Positions 15,890 through 24,546 of a stretch of DNA of 64,000 nucleotides are shown piece after piece. Source of the stretch: an uncultured Solobacterium sp. (GTDB taxonomy: Bacteria > Bacillota_I > Bacilli_A > Erysipelotrichales > Erysipelotrichaceae); assembly GCA_900547815.1 (NCBI GenBank), contig URHY01000001.1, positions 10,688 through 74,687 of the forward strand. Reading direction: 5' to 3'. The notes below the pieces were generated by a model, which saw only the letters and a list, made by a program, of their open reading frames with translations, ran no database searches and was not told where the DNA came from. The translations under genes and the position numbers were made by a program. Position 1 is the first letter of the stretch. Every line of letters begins with the position of its first letter.

Positions 15890-17005
15890 ATGGTTTATTT
15901 GTTAAAGTATGAATGGCAGAAATTTATTCGCACAAAAAAGAATTGGCTTGTATTCTTATTGATTCTTTGTTCTTTTATAGGGTATGTTTCTTTTAACGGA
16001 TACCAAAATCATGTATACATAGAAGCAAAAACGGAACAGTTTTCCAAGGCAAGGCAAAATGCTATGTACGATATTACGAATATGGTAAATTATCAGTTTT
16101 TGGCTAAAAAAGAAAAAGACAAACAATATTATGGAAATGCGATTGAATATTTTAATAGGCTGTATTCCTGTGCAAATGATTTATACCGTGATTATTCTAC
16201 TTCTGCAGTTTCTTTAGATGATTTAATGCAGTGGAATGATTTGTTAATTGAAGGAAAAATAAAAAAGTATACGATTATTTCGTATACAACGCATTCTTTA
16301 GATTACCTAAAAAAGACACAGAAAGAATATAGGTATTTAAAAAAGAATCATATTCCAATTAAGCATTCGCCTTATGTTTGTACAACATCTAACTTGGCTG
16401 TGAATTTATCGAATCATTATTTAGGTGCAGTTTTATTGATTTTATATTTCCTTTTGATTTTTGATATATTTAAAGAATTCGATCAAGGCGTGTATAAAAT
16501 ATTGTTTACTTCAAAATACGATACTTTAAAAATTATTCTTACTAAAGTGGTATTTTCTATTTTTTTGTTAATTGGATTTATTTGTTTGATAGTTCTATTA
16601 TTTGGCGTAAATACACTGATTTTTGGTATGGGAAATACGCAATATTCATTTTCAGTGGGAAATCATATATATATGGAAAGTAAGATACTAATGTATATTA
16701 TTTTTATAACAATAGCTATGAGTTTATTTCTGATAGGTATATATACATTAATCTCTTGCTTGTTTAAATCAACTACGACATCTTTGGTGATTACTATAAC
16801 GCTTTATTTAATGGTTAATCTTTTTAGTCAGAACTTACATAAAATTAATTATTTCATTGGATTTCTAAATGTTGATATGTTTAGTATGCTTCAACAAAAT
16901 AAAATTTTTACCATTTGTATAATGAATATTGTTGTTTTAATAGTTTGTGTGATTTTAAGCATTTTATTGTTAAAAAAGAGAGATTTGATTGTAACGGGTG
17001 ATTGA
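15890..17005 (+). CDS. ABC-2 type permease (set 2)
   Basis: 371 residues. N-terminal membrane segment about 18-35, external domain to about 175, then five segments in the C-terminal half. It starts 3 bases after the ATPase stop, so translation is coupled. The layout parallels set 1, consistent with a peptide-handling exporter or immunity pump. The substrate is unknown. Confidence 0.8.
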   Translation: MVYLLKYEWQKFIRTKKNWLVFLLILCSFIGYVSFNGYQNHVYIEAKTEQFSKARQNAMYDITNMVNYQFLAKKEKDKQYYGNAIEYFNRLYSCANDLYRDYSTSAVSLDDLMQWNDLLIEGKIKKYTIISYTTHSLDYLKKTQKEYRYLKKNHIPIKHSPYVCTTSNLAVNLSNHYLGAVLLILYFLLIFDIFKEFDQGVYKILFTSKYDTLKIILTKVVFSIFLLIGFICLIVLLFGVNTLIFGMGNTQYSFSVGNHIYMESKILMYIIFITIAMSLFLIGIYTLISCLFKSTTTSLVITITLYLMVNLFSQNLHKINYFIGFLNVDMFSMLQQNKIFTICIMNIVVLIVCVILSILLLKKRDLIVTGD

Positions 17006-17006
17006 T

Positions 17007-18347
17007 ATGTTGAAATTTATGAAATTTGAAATAAAACGGAACTTAAAAAAATCACAAGTTAAAATATTAATTGGGCTTTTGCTTATATGCGAACTTGTTA
17101 TGTTGGTTGTATTAAACAATAAGGCACAGATAGAAGACGTATTTTCATTATCTCAAGGATCAATGGAAGTCAGTGCTTTAACTCGTTTTAATTTACCTGA
17201 TTCGAAAAGAAAATATATCGAAAAACAGATTGAATCTGTAAATAATAAAGGGAAGTTTTTTGAATACTACAAAGAGAATAAACAGTGGAAGAAAATGTAT
17301 ATAACGGGTATGGAAGTCTATTGTTACAATGTGGATATGCGTACGAGCGTACCGATAAAATCACAGTCTACTTTTGATTATACAAATCATGAGAAAGAGT
17401 TAAAACAGATTCAAAAAAAATATAAATTAACACGAGTACCACCAAATCCCAAAGAGTGCACATGGTTTCAACCTGTAGGAACGGCTGGCTATGAAATGAT
17501 TCCAACATATCAGCAGGGAGCACGTTATTTTGAGAGATTATACCGAAATGAATTGAGCCCTCTTTGTTATTCAAGCGTAGACAGTGCTACAATTTTAATA
17601 CAACTAAGTCGAAATGTATTGTTTTTGGGCATTCCCATTCTAATTGTATTGTTATTTTTTAATGTACGAAAAAATTATCATGACGATGGTTTGGATAAAT
17701 CTTTAATGGTTATACCTGGATTGAAAAATAAATTTTATATATACAAATTTACTTCAGATCTCATTTTGATTCTTGGTGTTGTATTCGTTCCTATATTAAT
17801 ATTTTCAATCATTCTAGGCGTAAAGTCAGGATTTCAAAATTTTAAATATCCAATTTTAGCTAATATGGATGGAATTACAGGTTTTAGTTTTTCAAGAATT
17901 AAAGATTTTGTAAATGGAACACAACACTGTATTTCGAAAAATGCTATGTACAATGTAGGTTTAACATATTACAGTACAGAAATGGCACGAAATCCTTATT
18001 TGGATTATACGACATTAGGAATTGTCATTATTTTGACAGTAGTAATGCTTATACTGTTGATTGGTGTTTATTATCAGTTTACTTTTATGGTTTCTTATCT
18101 TATTAAAAATGCGTATATAGGATTATTTATTAGTTTATTTGTTATAGTAGGACTATACTTTTTATCGCCGCTAGGTTCTTTAAATATGATAAATATAATT
18201 AATCCACTTACTTATAGAGATCCAACAATGATTATTACTGGAACAAGTAGTTTTCCATATTCAATTGGAATGATAGTGTTGCTAATATACAATGTTTTGG
18301 TTTTTGTATTAAATAGAAGGGTGTTTAATGAAAATTATTATGAATAA
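17007..18347 (+). CDS. ABC-2 type permease (set 2, second)
   Basis: 446 residues from ATG 17007, chosen because GGGTGAT lies just upstream; a GTG at 16998 overlaps the previous gene and is less likely. N-terminal membrane segment (about 20-38), an external domain of about 160 residues, then five to six membrane segments. Its last bases overlap the start of the small membrane protein at 18328, so the operon continues. Confidence 0.8.
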   Translation: MLKFMKFEIKRNLKKSQVKILIGLLLICELVMLVVLNNKAQIEDVFSLSQGSMEVSALTRFNLPDSKRKYIEKQIESVNNKGKFFEYYKENKQWKKMYITGMEVYCYNVDMRTSVPIKSQSTFDYTNHEKELKQIQKKYKLTRVPPNPKECTWFQPVGTAGYEMIPTYQQGARYFERLYRNELSPLCYSSVDSATILIQLSRNVLFLGIPILIVLLFFNVRKNYHDDGLDKSLMVIPGLKNKFYIYKFTSDLILILGVVFVPILIFSIILGVKSGFQNFKYPILANMDGITGFSFSRIKDFVNGTQHCISKNAMYNVGLTYYSTEMARNPYLDYTTLGIVIILTVVMLILLIGVYYQFTFMVSYLIKNAYIGLFISLFVIVGLYFLSPLGSLNMINIINPLTYRDPTMIITGTSSFPYSIGMIVLLIYNVLVFVLNRRVFNENYYE

Positions 18348-18582
18348 AAAACCAGGAAGAGTATTATTGATATGCATAATTGTACTTGCTATTATTTGTC
18401 CTTTGCATATCTATCATGATAAGAAAAAAGTAGAAGATATAAAATCTGGTGCAATTGTAATCCAAAATTCAGAAACACCTATTGATGAATTACATCCAGA
18501 ATTTGCATATTTATGGCTATTTCCATATGGAATTGTAGAAGTGGTACTACTATCTTTGTATTATGTTCGAACAAGAGATTGA
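18328..18582 (+). CDS. Small membrane protein in the ABC operon
   Basis: 84 residues, two hydrophobic segments (about 13-27 and 60-78) with an external charged middle (KKKVEDIKSGAIVIQNSETP). The start at 18328 overlaps the preceding gene by 20 bases and has AGAAGGG upstream. It lies between the second LanFEG-like set and the lactococcin-972-type exporter. It is not a lactococcin 972 structural peptide, because it lacks a cleavable signal and the beta-rich mature part. An immunity or accessory role is a guess. Confidence 0.6.
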   Translation: MKIIMNKKPGRVLLICIIVLAIICPLHIYHDKKKVEDIKSGAIVIQNSETPIDELHPEFAYLWLFPYGIVEVVLLSLYYVRTRD

Positions 18583-18614
18583 TTAACTACAATTGAAAAA
18601 GTAGGGAGCAGGGT

Positions 18615-20645
18615 ATGAAAAAAATAATAATGGTTTTGGTTATCTTTATATCAAGTATTATTTTTTATGATAGTTATGTTAACTTGTCACAAAAACAATA
18701 TAATGATGTGATAAATCTGAGTTACAAGTTTGCTCAAGAAAACAATATGGAAGTTGTTCCAATTGATTTACAATTGAGTGAAGATAAGCAAGAAAGAACA
18801 GAACAATTTAATCAGGTGTATTCTTTTTTGCAAGAACATTCGTATCCTTGTTTTGTTGGCATAGTTTCTAAAAATATAAAAACGGAATATGTATATCTTC
18901 CAAAACAAAATAAACTACCAATTTATACAGAAGAAAATAAAGCGATTGATTTTACTAAAAATAGCGATTATTATTTGTCTTCTTCGTATAAGGATAAAAA
19001 TAGGTATGCAACGATTGATTTTATTGATCAAGATTTTCATAGTGAATACAATAATGTGCATAGAATAAAGACTTTTGCGAATTATATAGAAGATTGGAAT
19101 GGAAATACACTATTTCCGTTGTATTTTGTCACAAATTCCAAACAGGATTTGTTGAAGGATTTAGAGAATACGAAAATATTATCTGAATTGAAAGTGGATG
19201 GTGATATCACAACATCCGATTTTTCTACAGGAGTGATTGACTATTCGTTTTTAAAGAGAATTTTGATGTATTTAGCAATTGCGGTTTTATTATGTCTTTT
19301 ATCTGATGCATTGACATCTAGAAAAGAAGTTTTTATTCGTAAGATGCAAGGTGCTACTTCATGGTTTATATATAAGAGGCTATATGGAAAATTTTATTTG
19401 TTAAGTATATTGATGTTTGTATTAACACAAGCTTTATTATATCTTCTTGTGGTTCAAAACTTTAGACCTGTTACTCATGAACTCATTCAATATTTACTGC
19501 AGTCTGCTCTTCTTTTTGTACTTTGTCTGATTGTAGTTGGATTTATAATATATGTCTTATTAAGTCAAATTCAATCGGTTGTTATATTGAAAAAATCTCA
19601 GTTTAGATGGATTTCAATGACTCTGTTTATATTGAAATGTGTCTTTTTGATTTCAATATTTATACCATTATTGACTTCGTTCAAGTATACATCTCAGGTG
19701 GTTCAGGATGGGTATTACTTAAATAAATACAAAGAAACCTATAATAATTATCTTCGTTTAGAGGGTGTTAATATAAATATGTTTTCTTTGGAGTTCCAAG
19801 ATGCGATGAGCCAGTTGAATGAAAAGATTCGAGAATATCCATATATATATGAAGATTTCTCAACCAAAATAAATCGTGATGAGGATGAAATAACATATCC
19901 TTATATCATTGTAAATGAGGAGTATTTAAAGGAATATGATTTATATAAGGATGGTAAGCCAGTTAAAACATTTAAACCGGGTACTCTTTATGCTCCAAAA
20001 TCAGTGAATGTAGATGAAAGTTATTGTTTGGCTACAGAGTGTGAGTATGATCAACTTGATGATGGTTATGTCATGATTTCGCATAGTTTAAGAGAGGATA
20101 ATTGGCATGTAAAAAATCCAATTATTTATGTTGTGGATGAAAACTATGATATGAGTCAATTTGGTATTTTTATTAAGGATAAAGATAAAACCGTAAAGAA
20201 GTCCATTAATGATTTCTTGAAATCTAAGGGATTGTATCAAAATATGAATTATGCGTATGAAAATTATGATTATGGAAAAAAGACCATGGTAATCAATAAA
20301 TTGATTATAGATTCAGCTATATTACTTTTTGTCTATGCGATTGTTTTATTCTTGTTCCAGTATCAATCTATATATTTATATTTTTTAGAAAATCGAAAGA
20401 TGATTTCTTTAAATTGTTTGTTGGGAAAAAACATCTGGCAAAAATATCGTGATTTTATTATTGTGAATCTGTTCGTTTATCTTGTCTTGCTGTTGTGGAT
20501 GGTTCTAATTGTAAAAAATATTTCGACAATAGGCTTGTATTTGTGGATATTCACAATTCTAATCGATTTTATGATAGCTCTAATTTTTAGAACGTATTTT
20601 GAAAGAAAGAAAGTGTTGTTATCCTTGAAAGGAGATTTGGAATGA
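18615..20645 (+). CDS. Bacteriocin-associated integral membrane protein (DUF1430-like ABC permease)
   Basis: 676 residues. An N-terminal membrane segment (about 4-22), an external domain to about 210, four membrane segments (about 213-355), a second external domain (about 370-555) and three C-terminal segments (about 560-660). This MacB/FtsX-like double layout is that of the seven-to-eight-segment permease accompanying lactococcin 972-type bacteriocins. It overlaps the ATPase gene by ATGA. By family knowledge the pair exports the bacteriocin or confers immunity. No bacteriocin precursor is seen between 18582 and 18615 or downstream. Confidence 0.7.
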   Translation: MKKIIMVLVIFISSIIFYDSYVNLSQKQYNDVINLSYKFAQENNMEVVPIDLQLSEDKQERTEQFNQVYSFLQEHSYPCFVGIVSKNIKTEYVYLPKQNKLPIYTEENKAIDFTKNSDYYLSSSYKDKNRYATIDFIDQDFHSEYNNVHRIKTFANYIEDWNGNTLFPLYFVTNSKQDLLKDLENTKILSELKVDGDITTSDFSTGVIDYSFLKRILMYLAIAVLLCLLSDALTSRKEVFIRKMQGATSWFIYKRLYGKFYLLSILMFVLTQALLYLLVVQNFRPVTHELIQYLLQSALLFVLCLIVVGFIIYVLLSQIQSVVILKKSQFRWISMTLFILKCVFLISIFIPLLTSFKYTSQVVQDGYYLNKYKETYNNYLRLEGVNINMFSLEFQDAMSQLNEKIREYPYIYEDFSTKINRDEDEITYPYIIVNEEYLKEYDLYKDGKPVKTFKPGTLYAPKSVNVDESYCLATECEYDQLDDGYVMISHSLREDNWHVKNPIIYVVDENYDMSQFGIFIKDKDKTVKKSINDFLKSKGLYQNMNYAYENYDYGKKTMVINKLIIDSAILLFVYAIVLFLFQYQSIYLYFLENRKMISLNCLLGKNIWQKYRDFIIVNLFVYLVLLLWMVLIVKNISTIGLYLWIFTILIDFMIALIFRTYFERKKVLLSLKGDLE

Positions 20646-21271
20646 AGGTAGTAGTTGTTGATAAGATTCATAAACAATATCATGATCATGTGATTTTTGA
20701 TGATTTCTCAATGGAAATAGAACAAGGAAGTTTTGTCGCAATACAAGGTGCTTCAGGATCAGGGAAATCTACATTGTTAAATATGATTGGTCTTTTGGAT
20801 TCTCCAGATAAAGGAAACATTGTGATTTTTGATAAGAAAAATGTAAAACCATTTTCTAGACAGGCCAATAAATTGTTAAAGGCAAAAATAGGATATTTAT
20901 TCCAGAATTTTGCGCTGATTGATAATAAGAGCGTGTATTACAACTTGTATTTGTCTATAGATCACTTTTCATTTCCAGATAAGAAGGAAAGAATTCTAAA
21001 AGCACTTGAAGATGTGGGTTTAAAAGGTTTCGAAAATAAAAAGATATGTGAATGCTCTGGTGGAGAGCAACAAAGAGTTGCCTTAGCTCGTCTTTTAATC
21101 AAACCATGTCAATTGATTTTGGCAGATGAACCAACAGGAAGTTTGGATTTAGTGAACAAAGAGGTTGTGTTTAAAATCCTAAAGAAAATGCAGTCACAGG
21201 GAAAAACAATTGTGATAGTCAGTCATGATGAAGTGCTTGTAGAAAGAGCGGATCGTATAATAAATATCTAA
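20642..21271 (+). CDS. ABC transporter ATPase, LolD/lactococcin-972 export type
   Basis: 209 residues, a minimal nucleotide-binding protein. Walker A GASGSGKST (36-44), signature CSGGEQQRVALAR, Walker B LILADEPTGSLD, switch His in VSHDE. The length and signature match the LolD/MacB class that pairs with the DUF1430 permease immediately upstream (4-base overlap). It ends the 11.7-21.3 kb transport cluster. Confidence 0.9.
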   Translation: MKVVVVDKIHKQYHDHVIFDDFSMEIEQGSFVAIQGASGSGKSTLLNMIGLLDSPDKGNIVIFDKKNVKPFSRQANKLLKAKIGYLFQNFALIDNKSVYYNLYLSIDHFSFPDKKERILKALEDVGLKGFENKKICECSGGEQQRVALARLLIKPCQLILADEPTGSLDLVNKEVVFKILKKMQSQGKTIVIVSHDEVLVERADRIINI

Positions 21272-21278
21272 AATGCAC

Positions 21279-21460
21279 CTTAAGCACGCGTATAAGACGC
21301 AAAAATAACTGAATATGCTTTAAATAAAGAAATATTCAGTTCTCTAAACGTAGTATTTTACTTACTAAAAGAAAGCAAAAGCCTCTATATAAAGGATTTT
21401 TTCTTTTGCCTAAATACTATGAATTCGTATGTGTAGGTCACAAATAGGTCACACAACTTT
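21279..21460. repeat. Gene-free island end with att-like core and arm-like repeats
   Basis: TTAAGCACGC near 21280, followed by GTATAAGACGCAAAAATAACT, resembles the stretch starting at about 4312 on the other side of the ATPase gene (one 11-base insertion there). AACTGAATAT and ATATTCAGTT form a 10-bp stem. GCAAAAG 21375-21381 pairs with CTTTTGC 21403-21409 around CCTCTATATAAAGG, which in reverse reads like the 4232 core. Two AGGTCACA motifs follow near 21435-21455. This looks like an old integration boundary, inferred by layout. Confidence 0.35.
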
Positions 21461-21646
21461 TTAAACTAAAAACCTCGAAGAATATCTAAAATGGTAGTCA
21501 CCTTTTTATGTGAGAGTATTGGTAGTACTCTTAATCGTCTTGGATGTTCGAAGTATCCAGGATATTTTTTTATAAAAGAAAAAGCCTTAATCAAAACTTG
21601 ATCTCTGATAACGAGAGTTACGATTAAGGAGTAGTTAATAAAAATA

Positions 21647-21676
21647 GGAAGCAGTGTCGTTTCCAAGACTGCTTCC
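21647..21676 (-). terminator. Terminator of the Abi gene
   Basis: GGAAGCAGT 21647-21655 pairs with ACTGCTTCC 21668-21676. On the minus strand it is followed by TATTTTTATT. It lies about 40 bases beyond the Abi stop. A hairpin with the same arms ends the mazF gene at 54403-54429. Confidence 0.7.
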
Positions 21677-21718
21677 TCAAAACTAATGTTTTTCCTTGCA
21701 AACGTAGTTTAACACAGA

Positions 21719-22642
21719 TTAGTAATAGATGTCAATTACATCAAATAAGTAATCAAATGTTGCCTTAAGTTTCTGATTGAAGCTATAGTCGTAATCTTGG
21801 TATATTCTATTCTTTAAAAATTTCAATTGATTATTGATTTTGCGCTTAACCCCATCGCTTGTAATCATGTGAATTGATGCGTAAAGTAGTGTAACGATTT
21901 GTCTGATTTTTTCTTTAGCAAGATATTTATCATTTCTTTGACGCTTTATTGATTTTAGACTGATTTTTACTGCATGATTAGTTTGGTGCTTCGATTCTTT
22001 GATTGTAACATCGTTTAATATACAATTATTATGAGCAGCTGCATTTCTTAATTCTTTTACATCTTTCATAAGATAAAAGTCATTCAGTAAGTCTTTATCG
22101 TTCCATCTATCTGCACAAAATTTATAGAATCTTAAATAATCGCCAAAAGATACAATTTCTATCAATGTCCATGCTGGATAATTTCCATTGTAATGTTGAA
22201 TGATATCACCAACATAAGAACTATTGGCTTTTTCAAGTATTCTTTTCTCTAAAACTTGTCTATTTTGGCCTAGACTTATCATAAAATCATTTACTATTGA
22301 ATAACCATCTTCAGCTTCGTCATTTTCCAAACGATGTAATAATTTAAGTTTGGAATAATGCTCTATATCTAGAGCAATTTCAAGGATAATACCTCGCAAA
22401 TAATTATCGATAATAGCTAGATCAACTAGATATGCAAAATCAAGATTTACATATTTACCTTTGTTTACTCCATCAGGATGTTTTCTAAAGTTTTTTCGGA
22501 AAGATGTTAACTTATAATAATAATTGTTGCTTGTCAAATAATCTTCAGCACGTTCCTTGCAAAAAACATTAAAGGATATTCCTTTATCTTCTAAACGTTT
22601 CACCTGATCTGTAACGCTTAATTTTTGTTTGTATATATTCAT
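21719..22642 (-). CDS. Abi family (Abi_2, AbiD/F-like) abortive infection protein
   Basis: 307 residues, typical length. The N-terminal KLSVTDQVKRLEDKGI and YYYKLTSFRKNF segments and the LRNAAAHNNC motif are hallmarks of Abi_2 proteins. R199-N200-xxx-H204 fits the RxxxxH ribonuclease motif of HEPN domains, so the protein probably cleaves RNA on phage infection and arrests growth. It lies 31 bases downstream of an XRE repressor in the same orientation, a cassette typical of prophage-borne superinfection defence. Confidence 0.85.
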   Translation of the reverse strand: MNIYKQKLSVTDQVKRLEDKGISFNVFCKERAEDYLTSNNYYYKLTSFRKNFRKHPDGVNKGKYVNLDFAYLVDLAIIDNYLRGIILEIALDIEHYSKLKLLHRLENDEAEDGYSIVNDFMISLGQNRQVLEKRILEKANSSYVGDIIQHYNGNYPAWTLIEIVSFGDYLRFYKFCADRWNDKDLLNDFYLMKDVKELRNAAAHNNCILNDVTIKESKHQTNHAVKISLKSIKRQRNDKYLAKEKIRQIVTLLYASIHMITSDGVKRKINNQLKFLKNRIYQDYDYSFNQKLKATFDYLFDVIDIYY

Positions 22643-22673
22643 CCTATCCCTCCTTTATATAATCATACCTAAA

Positions 22674-23018
22674 TTACTTATTATCCTTCTTAACTCTTTC
22701 GTATTCCATTTGTGTGACTGTATCCACTGTGTGCTGGCCTTTGTCATCTAGTAATCTGTAAATTTCAAGGTGTTTGCGTTCGTGATCAGTAAATGCAATA
22801 TCGGATGAGTCATCACCATATATCATTATATCTGTAGTAACGCCGAATAGATCAGCTAGTTTTTGTACTATACCCATTGGAGGTGTAGATTTGTTAGCAA
22901 TCCACATTGATACAGTACTTTCACCACGACCTACTTTTTCTCCTAACTCTTTCATTGTTAAACCATTCATTCGCATGTACTTCTCAACCGTGCTAGCAAA
23001 CTTAATTTCTCTATTCAT
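22674..23018 (-). CDS. XRE family repressor (cI-like)
   Basis: 114 residues. Helix-turn-helix at about 15-65 (LTMKELGEKVGRGESTVSMW) with a C-terminal helical tail for dimerisation. It is divergent from the small HTH gene at 23132 across a 113-base AT-rich gap with several TTCAA motifs, the classic lysogeny-switch layout. It probably represses itself, the abi gene and the divergent gene. Confidence 0.8.
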   Translation of the reverse strand: MNREIKFASTVEKYMRMNGLTMKELGEKVGRGESTVSMWIANKSTPPMGIVQKLADLFGVTTDIMIYGDDSSDIAFTDHERKHLEIYRLLDDKGQHTVDTVTQMEYERVKKDNK

Positions 23019-23131
23019 TTTTTCACCTCTTTCTATTTAATTATAAAATATATTCAATAATATTCAAGAAAATCATAATAAAACTTCAAAAAAATTGAAA
23101 TACATTATGAATGTGCAAGGAGGTGATATAG

Positions 23132-23371
23132 ATGCAAGAAAGAATCAGTATTGAAGAAGCAATTAGGGAAGCAGGTCTTAAAAAGAAATATGTAGCCAAT
23201 AAATTAGGTGTTTCAGATACATATATTAATGAATATTTGAAAAAGCCTGGCTCTATCTCGGTTAAAAATGCATCAATCATTTGTAAATTAATAAACGTTA
23301 ATTATATTTACGTACAAGAGATTTCAAGATCATGGATATATTCCAGGGTCTTTTTTTGTATATTTAATTGA
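23132..23371 (+). CDS. Small Cro-like HTH protein
   Basis: 79 residues with a strong AAGGAGGTGAT ribosome binding site. Helix-turn-helix at about 6-50 (KKYVANKLGVSDTYINEYLK). The final hydrophobic SRVFFCIFN is encoded by the terminator hairpin itself, so the natural protein may once have been longer or ended earlier. It pairs divergently with the cI-like gene. Confidence 0.65.
   Translation: MQERISIEEAIREAGLKKKYVANKLGVSDTYINEYLKKPGSISVKNASIICKLINVNYIYVQEISRSWIYSRVFFCIFN
23328..23357 (+). terminator. Terminator overlapping the Cro-like gene end
   Basis: GATCATGGA 23328-23336 pairs with TCCAGGGTC 23342-23350 (one mismatch, one G-U), followed by seven T. It lies before the stop codon at 23371, so the coding end and the terminator overlap. 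Confidence 0.6.
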
Positions 23372-23464
23372 ATTGAATATTTTTCTTTCATTGTATATAT
23401 CTTTCGATTCAAAAGCCATATATGATAAAGGAATAGTATACATATTTTGTTTAGGGAGAAGAAG

Positions 23465-24514
23465 ATGGGAGCATATGATAATTGTATTATCCTGATTCCA
23501 GCATTACAGCCAGATGAGCGCTTGATTCAAATGATTCATGGATTACATGAACGTGGTTTTCATAAAATTGCTGTTACGGATGATGGAAGTAGTGATGATC
23601 GACAGAAATACTTTCAAGAAGTAGAAATAATGGGCGTTAAAGTGATTCATCATTCTAAAAAAATGGGAAAAGGGGTAGCTTTAAGAAGTGCATTACGATT
23701 GGCGGATGAAAAAATAGGAGAATCTGATTTCTATATAACGGCCGATTGTGATGGTCAATACTCGCCGGAAGATATTGAAAAGGTCGCAAAAGAATTATTA
23801 GAAAATCCAGATTGTTTTGTGCTCGGAGTACGTACATACGAAAGAAAAAAAGGTAAGAAAGTAAGATTTTGGTTGAATTCTTGCCAGAAATTATTTTTCC
23901 GTATTACCAATCATGGAAAGGAATGTCCAGATCCTAGAAGTGGACTTCGTGGTTTTCCAGCTTCATTAAAAAAACTAGCACTATGTACAGAAGGAAAGTC
24001 GTATGATTATGAATTGAATTTTCTAGATGCAGCCATACAAAAAACACCGATTGTAGTTGTACCTATTTGTTCAGAAACACATAATAGGAATGAAACAAGT
24101 CATTTTCGTCCGGTTGTAGATTTACTAGGAATGTATTTAAAATTCTGGAAATATCTATTTACATCAAATGTTGCGACTGTATTTGATTTAGTTTTCTTTA
24201 TAATATTTGAAAGTTTGTTTTCTAAACTCGGTACGATTTCAATTTTTGTGGCAACTATATGCGCGAGAGCTATTAGTGGTAGTGTGGGATATATATTAAA
24301 TCGTTATATTAGTTTTCATAGTAAATTAAATCCAGGAAGAGAAATGGTTCGCTATTCCATTGTGTTTGTATGTCAGATGGCTGCCAGTGGTATTTTGGTA
24401 TCCTTACTAAGTGTTATTCCAATTCCTACTGTTATTGTAAAAGCTATCATTGATACAATTTTATTTTTTGTCGTCTACAATATTCAAAAAAATTGGGTAT
24501 TTACCGAGAAATAA
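23465..24514 (+). CDS. Two-domain family 2 glycosyltransferase with GtrA-like membrane domain
   Basis: 349 residues from ATG 23465 (AGGGAGAAG just upstream; a TTG 18 bases earlier is not preferred). Residues 1-210 are a GT-A fold family 2 transferase (IPALQPDERL, DDGSSDD, DCDGQYSPEDI), close to polyprenyl-phosphate sugar transferases. Residues about 225-349 are four membrane segments of the GtrA/DPMS type (SGSVGYILNRYISFHSK). A fusion of this kind would load a sugar on a lipid carrier and pass it across the membrane for wall or teichoic acid decoration. Confidence 0.85.
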   Translation: MGAYDNCIILIPALQPDERLIQMIHGLHERGFHKIAVTDDGSSDDRQKYFQEVEIMGVKVIHHSKKMGKGVALRSALRLADEKIGESDFYITADCDGQYSPEDIEKVAKELLENPDCFVLGVRTYERKKGKKVRFWLNSCQKLFFRITNHGKECPDPRSGLRGFPASLKKLALCTEGKSYDYELNFLDAAIQKTPIVVVPICSETHNRNETSHFRPVVDLLGMYLKFWKYLFTSNVATVFDLVFFIIFESLFSKLGTISIFVATICARAISGSVGYILNRYISFHSKLNPGREMVRYSIVFVCQMAASGILVSLLSVIPIPTVIVKAIIDTILFFVVYNIQKNWVFTEK

Positions 24515-24515
24515 A

Positions 24516-24542
24516 AAAGACATCCTGCTTTGGGATGTCTTT
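24516..24542. terminator. Bidirectional terminator between convergent genes
   Basis: AAAGACATCC 24516-24525 pairs with GGGATGTCTTT 24532-24542. An A tract lies on the left and T-rich sequence on the right, so it serves both the glycosyltransferase and yitT-like genes. Confidence 0.8.
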
Positions 24543-24546
24543 AAAT

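Noticed and set aside
18328-18582. Lactococcin 972-like structural peptide
   Set aside because: Two membrane segments, no cleavable signal with a beta-rich mature part.
21466-21666. Minus-strand 66-residue frame
   Set aside because: It runs through terminator and repeat sequence and has no binding site or family resemblance.
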